Source: Rhabdornis inornatus (Eukaryota > Chordata > Aves > Passeriformes > Rhabdornithidae). Taken from it: a stretch of 64,000 nucleotides of DNA. The first letter of the stretch is position 1; the number at the start of each line of letters is the position of its first letter. This document shows, piece by piece, positions 1 through 32,500 of the stretch. The position numbers and the translations under genes are program-made. A model generated the notes under the pieces. It was not told the DNA's origin, searched no databases, and saw only the letters and a program-made list of their open reading frames with translations. The DNA lies in the NCBI GenBank assembly GCA_013397075.1, contig VWZS01007432.1, positions 1,045,381-1,109,380 of the forward strand, in the 5' to 3' direction.

Positions 1-2241
1 GACTTCCAGTGGAGAAAAGGTAGCAGAATGATCAAAGGTCATGTTTTTCTTGTGAAAATACTCTCAGAAACAGAGCAAGGAGCAAAATATAGGAAATACA
101 TTGTGAGCAAATAGAACCATTTCCCCATGGTACAGTTCAGAGCTCTTTGTCTGGTATCAGGAGTTTTCCTCTGCCATATTCAAACCTGGGAACTTTCCAG
201 CTTCTCATTTGTAGGTAATTGGAGATTTAGGCCTCTCTGCGTATAATTTAATTCCCTTTTTTGGACACTATAATTGGAGCATGAATTGTTTTAACTTTCT
301 TTCGCCTGTATTACTTGCTTATGTACCTCCTGAACATTATTAGTCCAGGCCCTGTCCAGAGGTCCTCCCTTCTGGAATACCCTGCTCATGCATGCATAGG
401 TTCTTTTAATTATGCTCGGGTGAAATCTCTTCGGACCTACCACGTGTCATGAAGTTGGAAGGCAGGGTTACACAGGAGACATACTCAATGCACTCCATCT
501 GCCTGCTGCCAAAAATGCAGTTAAAATATGTGACTATTGGGAGGGAGAATAATGAAAACTGGAAAGGGGTTTCTGAGATTGGTACTGTTTCAGAGATGTG
601 GAGTCTCAAGGGGACAAATTCTGCCGTTGCTTTTTATAACGAGCCATCAATTCAAAGTTGTAAGCCAGGCAGTCTTGGAAAGTGAGAGGGTGTCTTTGGG
701 GAAAAGCAGAAATAATTTTAGGTGCTTATATGTTTACCTGCATTGTTTTACTTTTTTTCCTTTTCTGTTTCTATCATAACTTCTTGGTAAGAATTCTGAT
801 GTTTCTGAATCCATTATTTTGCTATGCACATTCATATAAATTTGTCTTTGCTTTATTTTTTTGTGCTTTCTTCTACGGTTTAGAGCTAAGTAGAAGGCAG
901 CTTAAATTATTGGAGAAATGCTTGGAGGGAAAATACAGGTTTTTCAAAAAGCAAAAATATCTTGCAATTAGGCCTGATTGTTATAGGATGTTAGGACGTT
1001 AGGACAGTGTTGGTTTCCAAGAAAACTCCTCCCTGCCTTTTTTTTTTTCTTTCCCAGCAGTCAGAATAGCTGTTCAAAGCATATGCTAAAATAACAAAGC
1101 AAGGTGATGATGGTCTCTAGGAGACTTTTGCTTCCTCCCCCTTCCCAGGCGCTGCCTTACCTGTTTTACAGGCTGTTAAATGAATGCAGTGTCCCACTGC
1201 TAATCTCTCTCCAGACTTGGGCTGTAGAGAATTGATTGTACAAACTTCAGGGAGGCTTCAAGCTGCATTTCTGGCAATTGGCTCTTGTGCCATCTTGTAC
1301 AGCAGTGGCTTCAGGTAGAGCATTATTGAAAAGAACCCTCTGAAAAAGGAAAGTGCTTTCACTACCTTCTCTGATTTCTGACCCAGTTATGTAATACAGA
1401 GATAATTTTTTTCCAATGATGTATTAAATGCTTTGTGCACTTACTGTAATGTACAGCTGGTAAACTACAGCTGTATGGGATGTTGAAATCTTACTTTCTT
1501 CTCTTTGATGCTATTTCTAATTACAAAGAACAAACATTTATCCAGGAAATTTTTGCTGGGCAGAATATCAGATTTCTTCTTTTCATTGCAGGATGTCATT
1601 CCCAGATAACCACCTAGAAATAGTAAAGATACATAGATTTGAGAAGAGCAAATACATTTTTCTCCAAAAACACAGCCTCACACACAGTTAAGAACATTTC
1701 CTGTGAGTTAGTTGCTTCATTACAGTACAGGCAGAAAGAGGATTTATGGGAACAGGACTGAACCACTGTCAGTCTCTTTTCCCTGAAATGTCTAAATAAG
1801 GAGCCAGTGCTGGCTTTTTCTCTCCTTCCTCTGCAAGTAGAAGTGCACCTAGCAAAGGGTTCAACTTGGAAATAGTGGAGCTGCATTTCCCTGAGACCCC
1901 TTTAGAAAGAAAAAGGACAGTTCTTTGAGAGGCATAATTGACCATTCTTCTTTGAGATGCTTTTGATAGAAGTCTTTGCATTCACTAGTCCTGCCACTTA
2001 AAAAATCTTATCTTTGCCTGTCACATCCATGTACAGGCATTTATAGTGAAAAGAGGTCATTTGAAGTGCTTGGGATTGTTATGTTTTGATTTTTGTTTGG
2101 TTTTGTCAAGGCAAGAGTGAAAAAGGGAAAGAAATAAATGTCTGGCTATGGATTACAGTTGTCTTTCTTAAACATAAAAATGCCCGATGTTATTGCCACG
2201 TGTAACCCTTTCAACTCCTTTTCTTTTTTTGACCCATCCAG
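1..2241 (+). other. LRP6: LRP6 intron (3' part of the intron before exon 13)
   Basis: This is AT-rich intronic sequence. It ends in a polypyrimidine tract and AG at 2240-2241, directly before the first recognisable LRP6 exon. The preceding LRP6 exon (end of the third EGF-like module) is not present, so the window begins inside this intron. The only structure seen is a short tandem of three 9-bp units (TAGGAYGT type) at about 984-1005. No transposon is recognised. Short ORFs here look like chance. Confidence 0.85.
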
Positions 2242-20807
<18,566 letters not shown>

Positions 20808-20843
20808 GAGCCAGCCCCCCGCCCCGCGCCCTCCGCTCCGCGC

Positions 20844-20851
20844 TGTAAATA
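20844..20851 (+). promoter_or_regulatory. Pumilio-type element in the LRP6 3' UTR
   Basis: TGTAAATA matches the Pumilio recognition sequence TGTANATA and lies about 36 nt after the LRP6 stop codon. Binding is not demonstrated. Confidence 0.4.
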
Positions 20852-21229
20852 CTAAAGGTTCTGCTGGGGACGGGGGGAGGGAGCCCAGGATGGGGCAGCA
20901 CAGTGTACAGTTAAGTGCTGGGCGGAGGAACACTGAAGATATTTGTACAGAAGAATTTAAAAAAAAAAAGAAAGGAAAAAAAAAAAGGATATTTATATAT
21001 TTTCTTAAACAGCAGCTGCTGCTTGTGCCATAAGAAGAAAAATTTTTGTATAAAAGAACCCAGACGTTTGTACAAAAAGTTTTTATTTTTGCAAATGGAA
21101 CACAAAAACATGCCTTAATCCAGTGAAGTGACTGAGCACATAAGGAAATGGAAGGACTGGGATATGTTACTTGTCCAGTGAGGTGATATGTGGGTTTTGT
21201 CAATACCAAAAATGTTTAAAGTCATTAAT

Positions 21230-21235
21230 AATAAA
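21230..21235 (+). terminator. LRP6: Candidate proximal poly(A) signal of LRP6
   Basis: AATAAA about 420 nt after the stop codon; it would give a short-UTR isoform. Confidence 0.45.
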
Positions 21236-24200
21236 GAAGTCCGTCTCAGAGCAGCATACCATAGATACTTGGAAGTAGCCAAATAACCTCTATGTTAACT
21301 GCAGAGGGCCAGCAACTAAAGTTAAACTTGAAAATGCAGTCAGGACAGATATTAACCTTACACAAAGGGCTTTGTTTTCTACAGGAATACAGCAATCGTA
21401 GCAGTGAATCCAGAAAATCAGTCTCACACTTTTTTAAATGAATACACCTCTGGTTTTCCTTAATGCATTTAACAAATGAGAGCATTTAGCGCTCTCTAGC
21501 TGCTTCTGGAATTTCAGTTATTTTTGTTGGGTGTATTTTAAAGTTTTCTTTAAATCCCGGTTAGGTTTTCTTGTCTTCATTCTTTCTTCCTGCCTGGAAG
21601 GAAATCATCACTTAAATTCATGATATCCCTATTTAAATTACTGCTAGAACTGGGCTGCTGTAAATGCCGGGTTTTCTCCTAATTAGCCTTGTCATGCAGT
21701 GATTATCATGCCATACATTACCCCCTTCATTTTTGCCAGCATGGTAGGACTCTGTTTTGTACCAGGTCAGTACAATTCTCACATCATTGACAAGGGTAAT
21801 ATGCATATACCTGAATGATTTTTAGTCCCTTAAAAAGAAAATCTTATTTTGACCTAGTGCCCACAAAATGTCAAATATTTTTATACCACATATAATATAG
21901 ACAGCATATTTATAAACTATAAATTTAACCATGGATTGTTAGTTTTACTGTAAATGAATAATATATCCTTGCAGTACTTTCAGTGTATATTGATATCACA
22001 GTATACAAATCATATATATAAATATATATATTATTTTTTCCTAGTAAGGAAGCATTTAACTTTCAGTGGAACAACTGTCCATAAGAAAAATAGATGTTTT
22101 GATCATTGGAAGTGGTTCCCCTGCTGTATTAACTGCTCGTGTTTTCTTTGTTAGATAAAGCCAGTTTTTCTCAGTATGATTTTGACATACCTCCTCTTTT
22201 GCGTGGTGTGAGTTTAATACTTAAGTATTAACCGCTGTGAATGTCAAATTTTAAGATATTCTTAACCAAACCATTTTATATTCACATCTCTATTTTTGTA
22301 TATTGTCATATGTAGCCCCTTCTCCTGTCAGCCTCGCCATGGTGATTTTGACAGGGAGATTATTTAATCAAGTGAAAACATTATTTGTGTAGTTTAAGGG
22401 GCAACCTGGGATATTGTTAACTCCTCTTGGACTCCAGTGCAGTGCTTTGAATTTGTTTTGTTGCAGCAGAGCTCACAGTATACCTGGTCTTAGATGGCAC
22501 TGTGCATTTGCACCTTCTTTTGACATCACATCCACTGAAGGTGCTCAGTGCCTTCACAGACTGGCCCTCTGAGTCTTCTCTCTCAAAACAAAGGTCCTGA
22601 GAGCTCCTGCCTCCTCACCTTTGAGTATGGAATGGGGATAGCAACTTTCCAGAGGCACCTTTTGGGTTTTATTGTTCTCTGTTGCCTCTTTCCCAGCCAG
22701 TTTCAACTAAAAGAGAAGTTACCTGAAAATACGGCATGGTCTTGCAATTGAGGCTGTTGACAAAATTAGTGACAAGTTATTCTTGCTACCTGCCACTCAT
22801 CTGGAGTACTGGATCTTCATTTGGTTTAAGCTCCAAGGAATATGGTGTCATTGGGATTCCATCTGTAATAAAGAGTCTTTCCTACTAGTCCAGAATACCT
22901 GAGGAAACTTTAAAAAGCCTTGGTGATCTCCAGGCTATTGCTGTTGATCTCTGAAGATGGCATACTAAGGGGTTTTTTGCCCAGCTTCATTCTAGGTTTC
23001 TAGGAATTGTGGTAGCTGTTCTTCTGGCTCCTCCTTGCTGGTGGAGAAGCTTCCTTGTGTTGTCCAGCAGGATGGATGTTGAGGAGGGTGTTGTGAACTA
23101 TAAGGGAACTCAAAACCATATATATGAAGGGGGGGAGGGCAGGTGTGTCGGGGTGGGGGGTGAGGCTGGCACACCGATGAGAATTAGAATTTCTCTGTTG
23201 TTTACATTTTTTCATGTGCAGCATTCCGTGTGGGGTTCACATGTGGAAACTTGCACTAATGAACTCAGAAGAATATTGTATTGTTGTATCTCAGTCTAAG
23301 TGCTTGTACTGCAATGGCAATGGTCTCTTCTTGCAAAATGCTTTTCTCAATGTGCCAATTTCTTTTTGAAAATCTTCAGGATGGTTGAGCTTAAGGAGTG
23401 GTATCCTCTTTGTGGTGCAGCTGGACTGCCTCGCTGAGGCATCCCCTTGGAAGGAGGAGCTTCCTGCTAGTAAATTTGTGTGTTAATTATAGCAAAGATT
23501 TGTTTAGAAGAAAGACATTCTCTGCACATGGATCGTGCTGCCTCCTGTATTGGTTTACATCCACATAACCCAACTGAAGTCAGTGAGGTGGACATAGAAT
23601 TCCATGTAGGATTTGATCAAGTCTTTCTGATACAGATGTTTTGATTTGTGCATCAGATATTTTGAGTGATCTGTCTCTGGGAGGTTCATGAGAGGGGAAG
23701 TGGGCAGGCTGGGGTTTTCCACTAAAAATGCCCAGCATAGAGAACAGGCTGTTCCTCATCTGAGCAGGAAGCTATGATCTGATTTTGCAAATACATGTAT
23801 TTTCTCAGTAAATCTGGAGTAAATTTTTGAAAGAGGTGCTGATCTGTGAAGCTCCTTGCAGGCAGATCTCCAAATTGCAAAAGCATTGATGCAACCAGTA
23901 CCCACACCTGACACATTCCCAATGGATAAATGCCAAGACTGAATATTTTCTCTTTGCTCCCCTTTGACACTGAGCCAGTTGTGGTTCATATTTTCTCCTC
24001 CCCTCAGTGAGGATCATCTTTTCTCCTGCTTCTCCAACTGACTGAGGTTGGGACCATAGATATCACAGACATGCCCATTCAGGAGATTGCTGAAGTGGGT
24101 TTGTAGCATCAGCAAGGAAGGGATCTCACTGATGGCAGTGAAAATTGCTCGTCCTTCAAGGACATACGCTTGTCCTTAAGCATAAAGGTCCTTATCCTAC

Positions 24201-26376
24201 AGCATTGGGTACAGTAGGGCATTAACACAGTACTTGAGTACTTTTTCTTCTCTGCAGATACCTGAGCAGTGTTCTTAGCTGGCTGGCTGGTGATGGGAAT
24301 AGCTGGTATGCCCAGTCTGGAAAGAAACAGTCTGTTGTAGCTAAAAAAACAGACAAGACATTACAGCATAATTTGTTGAAAACTAACTTTGCATGTTTAA
24401 ATGGCAGCATTAATGAGACCTAAGCCTGCCTTTTAAAGTTATACCTGGCATGTCACGCTGCATGCAGCTCATAGCTTCCTAAGGGGCACTCTTCATTTCC
24501 CCACTGCTTTTGGATACCAAGATTATTTATTAGGCAATAACTTGGATGCGACACATGGAACATGCACATGGCATTTGCATTTGAAATAAAGAGTGGTTTC
24601 CGTGAATATAAATTCATGCAACCTATGCACATACATTAAATGAAATATTTGCAGTAATGCAAAATACATAAGTGAGCCATTTGATATCAAAGGATTCAAT
24701 TTGCTGTGAGTTGAAACTTTCTGCATTATAAATTCCGGATTTCTGTCACAGCATTTCACTCGCCACATGCATGTACAAGTGTGTGTGCAGTACCCAGATC
24801 TTTGATAATGGGCACTTACCCAAAGCTGCTAATTTTCTCTTGTGTGTAGATTCAGCCTCCCTGACACCCAGAGTGTTAATGTTGAGTGTTGTCCTGCTGT
24901 GTCTCACCTACCCTGGGTTCCTTTTGGCCAGGTTGTACTGCAGACAGCAGAACACCTGAATACTTAATGCTGTCAGGCCAGGCAGGAGACAAAGCACATT
25001 TTTTATACTGTTCCCCTACTTTTGGAGTCCATTTTGCCGATGAATAAAGCTCCTCTGTGTTTTGTATGCACATGAAAAGCAGCCTGCTGCAGCCCTAGAG
25101 TAATTATGAAGAAAATTGCACCTAAACTGCTTGACATGCAGGTACTGCAAGTGAAGGTGCATGTGGAAAATCCCTGTCATTCCTGTTTAATGGGCCTTGA
25201 TGGCGTTGTGGTCTCCAGCTCTGCATTGCTTCCCTATTCATTACAGCCCATTCTCTAGAGATTGGCTTCATTGGCAAGTCCTAAACACAGTTTAAGCTTT
25301 AAAGTAGTTAAACCTGTGCTAAGATGAAGAAAGGCCACTATCTTGAATATTATTTCTATTCCTGATTGCTTGGCAAATCTTAGGTTAATTAATTAGCACC
25401 ATTCTGGAGGGAACTGCTTGAGCTTCAGAGCTCCCTGGTCACACACACTGTTGGATCACATGACTTCTATAAAATACCTCTTAAGAAGAAATCAATCACT
25501 TTCTTTTCCTGACATTTTTGCCTTGAGCATGTTTGTCACACAGTATTGTGTCAGAATCTGCTTCTGAACCTGTACTGTGCAGATTACTTATTAGTTCTGC
25601 AATAGAAAAATAACTGGCTCATTGAATGCAAAAATAATTTGAGCATTGCTATTCAGAAGGTGCTTTGTTAGCAGTGAGATTTTAAAAATTGCATTTTGGT
25701 GTTGGTATGGCTTGAAAATTAACTTAATGGCGGGTGACAGATAAACGTTGCCAATAAGTTAGGAATGAACTAATAGCTTGAAAAGGGCTACAAAACAGTC
25801 AGTTTCTTTCTAAAAGAAGTCAAAACACAGTAGTGATCCAAAATTTTCTTTCTTTTTCATCTTTAGAAAGGGAAGGGATTTGTAGCATTTATAGGGACTG
25901 GTGATTCACACCAGAACTGTGCAGGGCAGGGTAAGTAAAGTGTTGGGTGTTTTATTCAGGATGGTCCTAGTAGAGGGAAAGGTGGTTTTTACAAACTCTT
26001 GCAGAGCCTCGTTCCCCTCTTTAAATGAACCAGGAGCAGCTTTGAAGTCCTGATTAAAATGGCTAGCCTTAAGCCATGCAGCGAAGAGTCATCGAAAAGG
26101 GAAGTGTTTTTTCATAAAGAGGATACCACCGGGCTTAAGCTGAACTAGCCTTGTTTGCAAGTGAAGGATCTGGTGCTGCTTTCAGATTTTAACTCTTCGT
26201 TTTGTTTTTGGTTTGTTTTGTTTGTTCTTTTTTGTAAGCTTTAATCACTGTTTGTCATTGTCTTAAAGCCAGCTGGTGTCTCTTGTTCATCAACTTCGGT
26301 ACGATGGTGCTTTGCAAGGATGTATTTATATTATAATGGCCAACATTTGGCCAGCCCTGTTCACTCATTCACTAAC

Positions 26377-26402
26377 TTTTTTTTTTTTTTTTTTTTTTTT
26401 TT
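26377..26402 (+). repeat. Poly(T) tract
   Basis: Twenty-six consecutive T residues inside the distal LRP6 3' UTR, immediately before an AATAAA. It is likely unstable in length and a source of sequencing error. Confidence 0.9.
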
Positions 26403-26406
26403 GTAA

Positions 26407-26412
26407 AATAAA
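26407..26412 (+). terminator. LRP6: Candidate distal poly(A) signal of LRP6
   Basis: AATAAA directly after the poly(T) tract; a plausible distal 3' end. Confidence 0.5.
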
Positions 26413-26508
26413 GTGCTTTACTTATATGGTGTATATAAACCTTGTACAAAAATCCTTTCCAATTATTACTATAAACCGAGTTGTATCAAATGAAATGTTG
26501 ATTTTTAT

Positions 26509-26514
26509 AATAAA
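26509..26514 (+). terminator. LRP6: Likely main poly(A) signal of LRP6
   Basis: AATAAA in ATAATAAAACTAAG, followed about 25 nt later by a GT-rich stretch (GATGTATGTTT) typical of a downstream element. Confidence 0.55.
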
Positions 26515-26530
26515 ACTAAGAGTGAAAAAG

Positions 26531-29500
26531 GAGATGTATGTTTAATTTTATTTCAGCATCTGGAGGACAGGTAGTTGAAGGTACAATGTGTATCTTTGCT
26601 CTCCATAAAATAATGGGCTGCGTTTTCTAATGCTGTAGAAGGATCTGCAGACACATGGATTTGCAGTGCAACTGGATGATGTTTTAAAGCTAAAAGTCTC
26701 AATTATCGATCCCTTAGATTGGTTTACAGGATAATACCAACCAGATTGTTTTACCAAATTAATCTTTATCAGGTGCCAGTGACTGTTTTGGACACTGCTG
26801 ATTCTTGAAATCTCTATTGAAATGTTTTCCAGGAGAGAAGCGTTTAACTTCAAAATGTAAAAGAAATTCCCTCAACCCCTCATCCTGTTGCTGTAACAAG
26901 TAATTGGAGAGGAACCAGTTCTGAATTTATAAGCTCAGCACAGGAATTCCCTGCTCCACTTCCATCCACTGGTCTTGGAAAAAAATACATAGTTTTGTAT
27001 TAGTGTGTATCTGGCTGTGCTGAGACTCTTTTGCAACTCCAATTTTTCTGCATGGAGGCATGGACAAGCCACGTATCACTTCCCATGTCAGCAAGTCAGG
27101 GTTTGCATTTATCAATCTTACAGAGCGTTCTAAGAATACTTCCCAGTCACTCTCAGCCAGGGTGCTGTGCTTACTTTGTTTCAAGGTGTTACATTTATTT
27201 TGCCTTGGAAAGCAAGCCATTAGTTCGGAGTTGCAGGATGCTGCATTTTCCTTTAAAAGTGCTGGTTGGGAATTGCTGCTGGGTGGCAATAGGCTCAACA
27301 GCCCTTCCTTTTTTTATATTTTTTTAATTTAAACAATGGTGGCTACATTCAGTGTCTGTGCAGTTGTAATATGTTAGAAGTTTGGGTGCAGCATTCATGT
27401 TCTTTTGGATTCCCTTTGGATTCCCTGAATCTTGGACTTTTCTTGATATGGCTGTTAAGCACAGAGTGCATTTGTTCCTCAGTGCATGTTAGAGAGGGGG
27501 TATGGACAGACACACAAAGCAGGATCAGCTCTCTCCATGAGCAACTTGAGTTAAACCTTGGGGAGAAAAAACAAAGCTCTTTAGAGGGAGAGTGTAGCTC
27601 AGGAAGCAGAACTTACTTCTTGTCAGTTGTCTTACCCATGCCAGGCAAGTGTCCAGTGAAGGCAGAGCTGCTGCAATAGTGTTTGCCAGGCAGCAAGGGG
27701 CAGCAGGCATAGTAAGGAGCACTGGAGTACTTCCCATCATTTGAATATGTATTACCTGCCTGTCCAAGGAAAGACCACTTGGAAATCTGAAAAGAATTTG
27801 AGATTGGGAGCTGCTGGTCCTTCCTCCTTGCACCCTCTGAGGCATAAAGAAGTTGCTCAGTGGGGAAGGTCTGAAGCTGGGGTTCTGTGGCTTGGTGTGG
27901 CACAGCAGTGACCTCACCCCAGCTCTGCTTCCACAGCAAGACCCCTTTTACAGGAGTGCAAGGGGAATGAGTGCCCTGCAGTAAGCACCAAGATGGCTTC
28001 TCTGAGGACATGTGAAGAAGATCCTTTGAGTCTGAGGAGATGGAGGGATTTCACCTGGTAAGTGTTTTCTACTTGTTGGTATTGCCAAGATTCTTAGCCT
28101 TGACCCTCTAATTTTATATTAATAATATAAATTCATTGGTGTGTTTTTCCTAACTGTGTTTTTTTGGGAATGCTTTGTTTGCTGTAGACAGACTGATTCT
28201 TCCCTAAATGCCACTTTCTTTCCATCCTGTAAATATTTTGAGAAACCCTGTGGCTGCAGTATTGCTATGCAGATGGCCTAATGTTGGCTGATGTTCTGCT
28301 GCACAGCTGTGAGAGATTCATTATTTGATGGAAGAAAAACCAGTTTCAGATGCTTCTAATAAAAAAACTGTTCCACCAGCAGCACTAATAAGGAAGGTTG
28401 ATGTGTTTGAGAAAATTCTCTCTCTTACCTTCCAGTGTGATGGCCACAGGTCCACTCCACTCTGTGTTGCAACTTAAGTAGTGGAATAGGAAAGATGTAT
28501 TCCCTCAAATTTTGAAAAGGGAAGGGTTACCAATTGTCTCCTTCACTGGCATCCCTCTGACTCCCAGAAAGATCCAAATAATGCTTAGAAGTAAAGCTAG
28601 ACGGAAGCATGAGCTTGTCATAAAGCTGGAATTGCAGGGATGGGTTTTGGCAAATGGCAGCATGTAAGGAAGAGTTGCAGGTCTCTCTGTCAGCACAGGC
28701 ACATGGGAACAGGTGGGAAAGGGTGAAATGGGAGTTCCATTGTTTAGGATACTTGGCTCCTTTTACCACATGGGTATTTTTTTCCTCTTCTCATTTACTG
28801 TTTGTATTGTCCTTCAGCTTTGGATGGCTCCAAAACGAGGAACAAAAAGGCAAGAGATGTAACCATCATGTCCCAGTTGTTAATTTCTTCGAGTTAATTT
28901 TATGTTAATAATAAAAGTTCTGTCTTTCCATGAGTGTAAAAGACAATGAGCAAAGCACCTGTAGAGCTGGGAGGGCTTGGCAATTCAGATCCATCATTTA
29001 CTGTGGGATTTCTCCAACATCTTTTCCCAATGGAGCTGGCACTTGTCATTGTGTACAATTAACTGCAGTTGCTGTCAGCAGGTACTTGGTGATTTCTTGG
29101 TGGATTTAGTCTCCAGCAAGTGCTGGAAGCCAGCTGTAAGTCACTAAAAAGATTGTTTCAGAGAAAAGGATTTAGGGTGAGCTTTTTTTTTTTTTGGCAG
29201 ATGATCTTCACTATTGCAGAGTTGTGTGAGACCGCTTCATATTTGAAATTATCCTTGGCCAGTCCTATTCCTGTGTTATTTTGTGACATGGAAGAGTTGG
29301 TGAAAAGCAAAAAGCGCTGCAAGCAAAGATTATATTAAGTGTGAAGATCCCTCTCCTATGTCCAAAGGTACTTTCTTACTTGTAAGTCTAAAAGTCTTTA
29401 GCGTTAATTGAATTTCACATGCAGCATCAAGAGAAGAATGTTCCTCTGAATGTTCCTTCTGTTCCTTCTGCATTGCTACTGTGACAGTTTTATAGTTAAT

Positions 29501-32500
29501 GATTTCTACTTTGGTTCCTTCCAGACAGAGTAAGTTCACTGATCTGATGTATCTTTTACTTCTTTGTGGGCTTTTCATGTATATTTTATATATATATATG
29601 CCTAGAAGAGCTCAATGCCTTATTTGTAATTACAGCATCTCCACTGTTTTCATTGCAGTTTTTCAGAAAAAAACCCATACCTAGTGGATTTTTGGGTTTA
29701 CGTAGATTTTTATTTCAGAATGTGCACAAGAAGTTGACATCCCATCCTTCTTGGGAACAGCTACAGCAAAATACTCAGCTCTGTGAGAGCAGGAATCTTC
29801 ACCCATCCTTGGGCTGCTAGAAAGAGGGACCCTGAGGCCAGAAGGTAATTAGCCGACTTACTTTAAGGCTGAGTTGCTTGATAATGTCCCTACTGAATCC
29901 TCATGAATAAACTGCCAACTAACATGCATAGTATTAACTCCAAATTTGTTCCCAGAGTTGTTTCCAGCTTCATCCTTGCTTTGCTTGAGCCACTACCTGT
30001 AGGTAAAACGATATGATCCCTTCCAACCCTTTCTTTTGAAAACCCCTAGTATTTAATGCTGGCAATTAGGATGTTCTGCAGGTTTCCTGCTCCTTTTCCT
30101 TGTGTGAGAGGCCCTGGTGAGTGATTCCACGCAGGTCTGCATGTTCCTGTGCTTTGTCCTGTGTTCTGTCCAAGCAGGAAAGGTGACAGCCTCAACCCAC
30201 TTCCTTTCCCCAAAGCTGAGGTACAAAACACAAGGTGCTGGGGTGCTGAGGGGAAAGAAAAGTTACCCCAGGCCCCCACACGTAGAGCAAAATACACTTT
30301 CTGAATCTTAAAGCCTTTTCCAAAGGCAGAAAGTAAAAAGAAAACTTAGCTTTCAAAGTGATTGTGAGTCACATCCCTTTCAAAGCATTTCCATGGATTT
30401 CTTGAAGTTTCTTCCCAGTGTGTATTCCAAACATTTTTGTGGGGCTGATAAATCTTTCCTGTCTCACATTTTATTTTGGTCCATCAAACGGGCCCTCATT
30501 TTGGTTTTTCTTCTGGCACTAAGGGCTAATTTGTGTTCTTTAATTGAATGCAGACACTATGTCCAACATGACAGGCCCTACCACTCAAAAATTGGATATT
30601 GTCTTTCCTACTTGCCTTAACTGAGAGCAGAGGGGTGACCTCAGCCCTGAACTCTGCCCGTGCTAGGACTTTCACACATCGCTTCACACTAAGGCATAAC
30701 AGAGCCTGCAAGTTCCTGGGGGGACAGAAATCCATTTTCAGGCAGGACCTAGGATCTAGTATATATTCTGTGGTCTGTTAGATACCCAGTCTGGGTTTCA
30801 GGCTTGGAGTTGGGTGTTTAAACCTTCAAGGTTTGGGGTTTTCATCTTGTGTCCTTTCACAGCTAAATTTAGGACTTTGTGTGCTCATGTCCCCATCACT
30901 TAAACCAGCACAGGACCTCTGGTGTTCAGCACCCCTTGGGTTTCTTTGTGAACTGGGAGGGTTCAGCTACAGCTATCCTGGACTGGCCACAGTGGAAGTG
31001 TAACAAATGAAGCCCCACTCTCCCAAACTGGGATACAGATGGTGCAAACCACGAGGCAGCAGTGGCTGAAGGGGTGTGGGACAGGGTGTGTAGAGGTGTT
31101 GGTGAATGCTCCCCTCTGGAGCTGGGCTGTCCTTGTGCAGGCACTGCATGGGGAAAAAGCACACAGAAATCACCCATGCTCACAGCGTGGCTGTGCTGGG
31201 TGTATTTGTTGTAATCCTCTCTACAGAGAAGCATTTTGCTGAGTCTCCAGCTCCTGGAAGGAGAGGCATGTGAGAGCTCAGCTTTCCATAAACTGCCTTC
31301 GCTCTCCCACTTGTGGAGTGAAGGTAACCAAGTGATCTGCATTTTTCTGAAAGGATAAAATACAGAAGGCAAACATGACACCCAACTTCCACAACTATTT
31401 TGAAAACCTCAGAACACCACCTCAGGGAGGGGTTACTCTGTGTTGCCTGGGAGAGCTTGAGGTTCTCTCTTGGGGCTTTTGGATGCTGAGGCTGGCCAGG
31501 CAAAGCACAGGACAGCGCTGCCATCATCAACAGCCCTGCACGGCTTTGCCAGAGCTGCTGAGCCTCAAGGGCACCCTCCTTTTCTCTGCTGCTCAGCGTG
31601 GTGATAATGCCTGAAGCAATCCCTGCCCGACAGAAGATCTTTGTAACCCAGGTGCATACAGGAAAGCACCTTGCCCAAGACCCAAACTCACACCAATTTG
31701 ATGAAAACCAACAAACCAAACCCAAGCCAGCTGTAGCCAGACACACAGCTGCTTTCAATACAGAGTGTGCAGGTGTTTTTCCTGTATCCCTGAAATGCAA
31801 AAGCTTTTTGATACATTTCTCTTGAAGTGTTTGGGAAAGTCTGCCTTCTGGACTCTCTTGCACTGTCGTATTGGTTTGGAGGAAGACAGAACTCTGTTCT
31901 GTACCTGGTAGTCAGTAGTCTTCCAAATTATAATGCTTTGGAAAAAACCTGAGATAGAAAAGGTGCTTTGAGATTTGTTGTTTTGTCTGATGGCCAGCAG
32001 CAGCTATTTCAAAGTAAGCAGTAAAAATGAGAGAGAAAGTTCATACCCCTACCTCTGATTGGTCCTAGAACCTTCACCAACTAAAAAATTTTAATTTCAC
32101 TACAGGCACCTACATTGAATACTTAGGCACTGCTGGCAGCACCAAGGACTTCCTTCAGGCCTTGCTTGACAAAAATAGTCCACACTTGCCTTCAGTTCTG
32201 CCACAGATATGGGCAGACAGCTCAGTCTGAGCAGTGATTTGCTCCATGGTGCAGGCTGTACTCTTGCTTGGGGAGCAAACAGGACCAACCCAGCTGCTGC
32301 TTCCCTGGATAGATCATTTCAGCTTGGGGGAGTGGGGAGGAATTCTCCAGGAGGTGGTATTACATCAGCAGGGCTAAGAAGAGCTAGCTGGCATTCAAGA
32401 AAATTCAGGTTCAGATCTCTAGGGAAGATTATCATAAGCATAATCCAAGGTTTCCATTGCATTGCTGTGTGTAATTAATATTTAAGGCAGGACCACTGCA

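Larger units (their letters stand above)
20808..26530 (+). other. LRP6: LRP6 3' untranslated region
   Basis: The UTR starts after the stop codon. The first about 60 nt are GC-rich, then composition drops to AT-rich with A- and T-runs. Human LRP6 also has a roughly 5-kb 3' UTR. Poly(A) signals are present at 21230, 26407 and 26509; I choose the last as the main end because no plausible transcript end follows closely and the length fits the family. The exact cleavage site (about 26530) is inferred. Confidence 0.7.

Noticed and set aside
31180..31863. 227-codon minus-strand frame
   Set aside because: No recognisable motif or exon borders, and its composition resembles random intergenic sequence.
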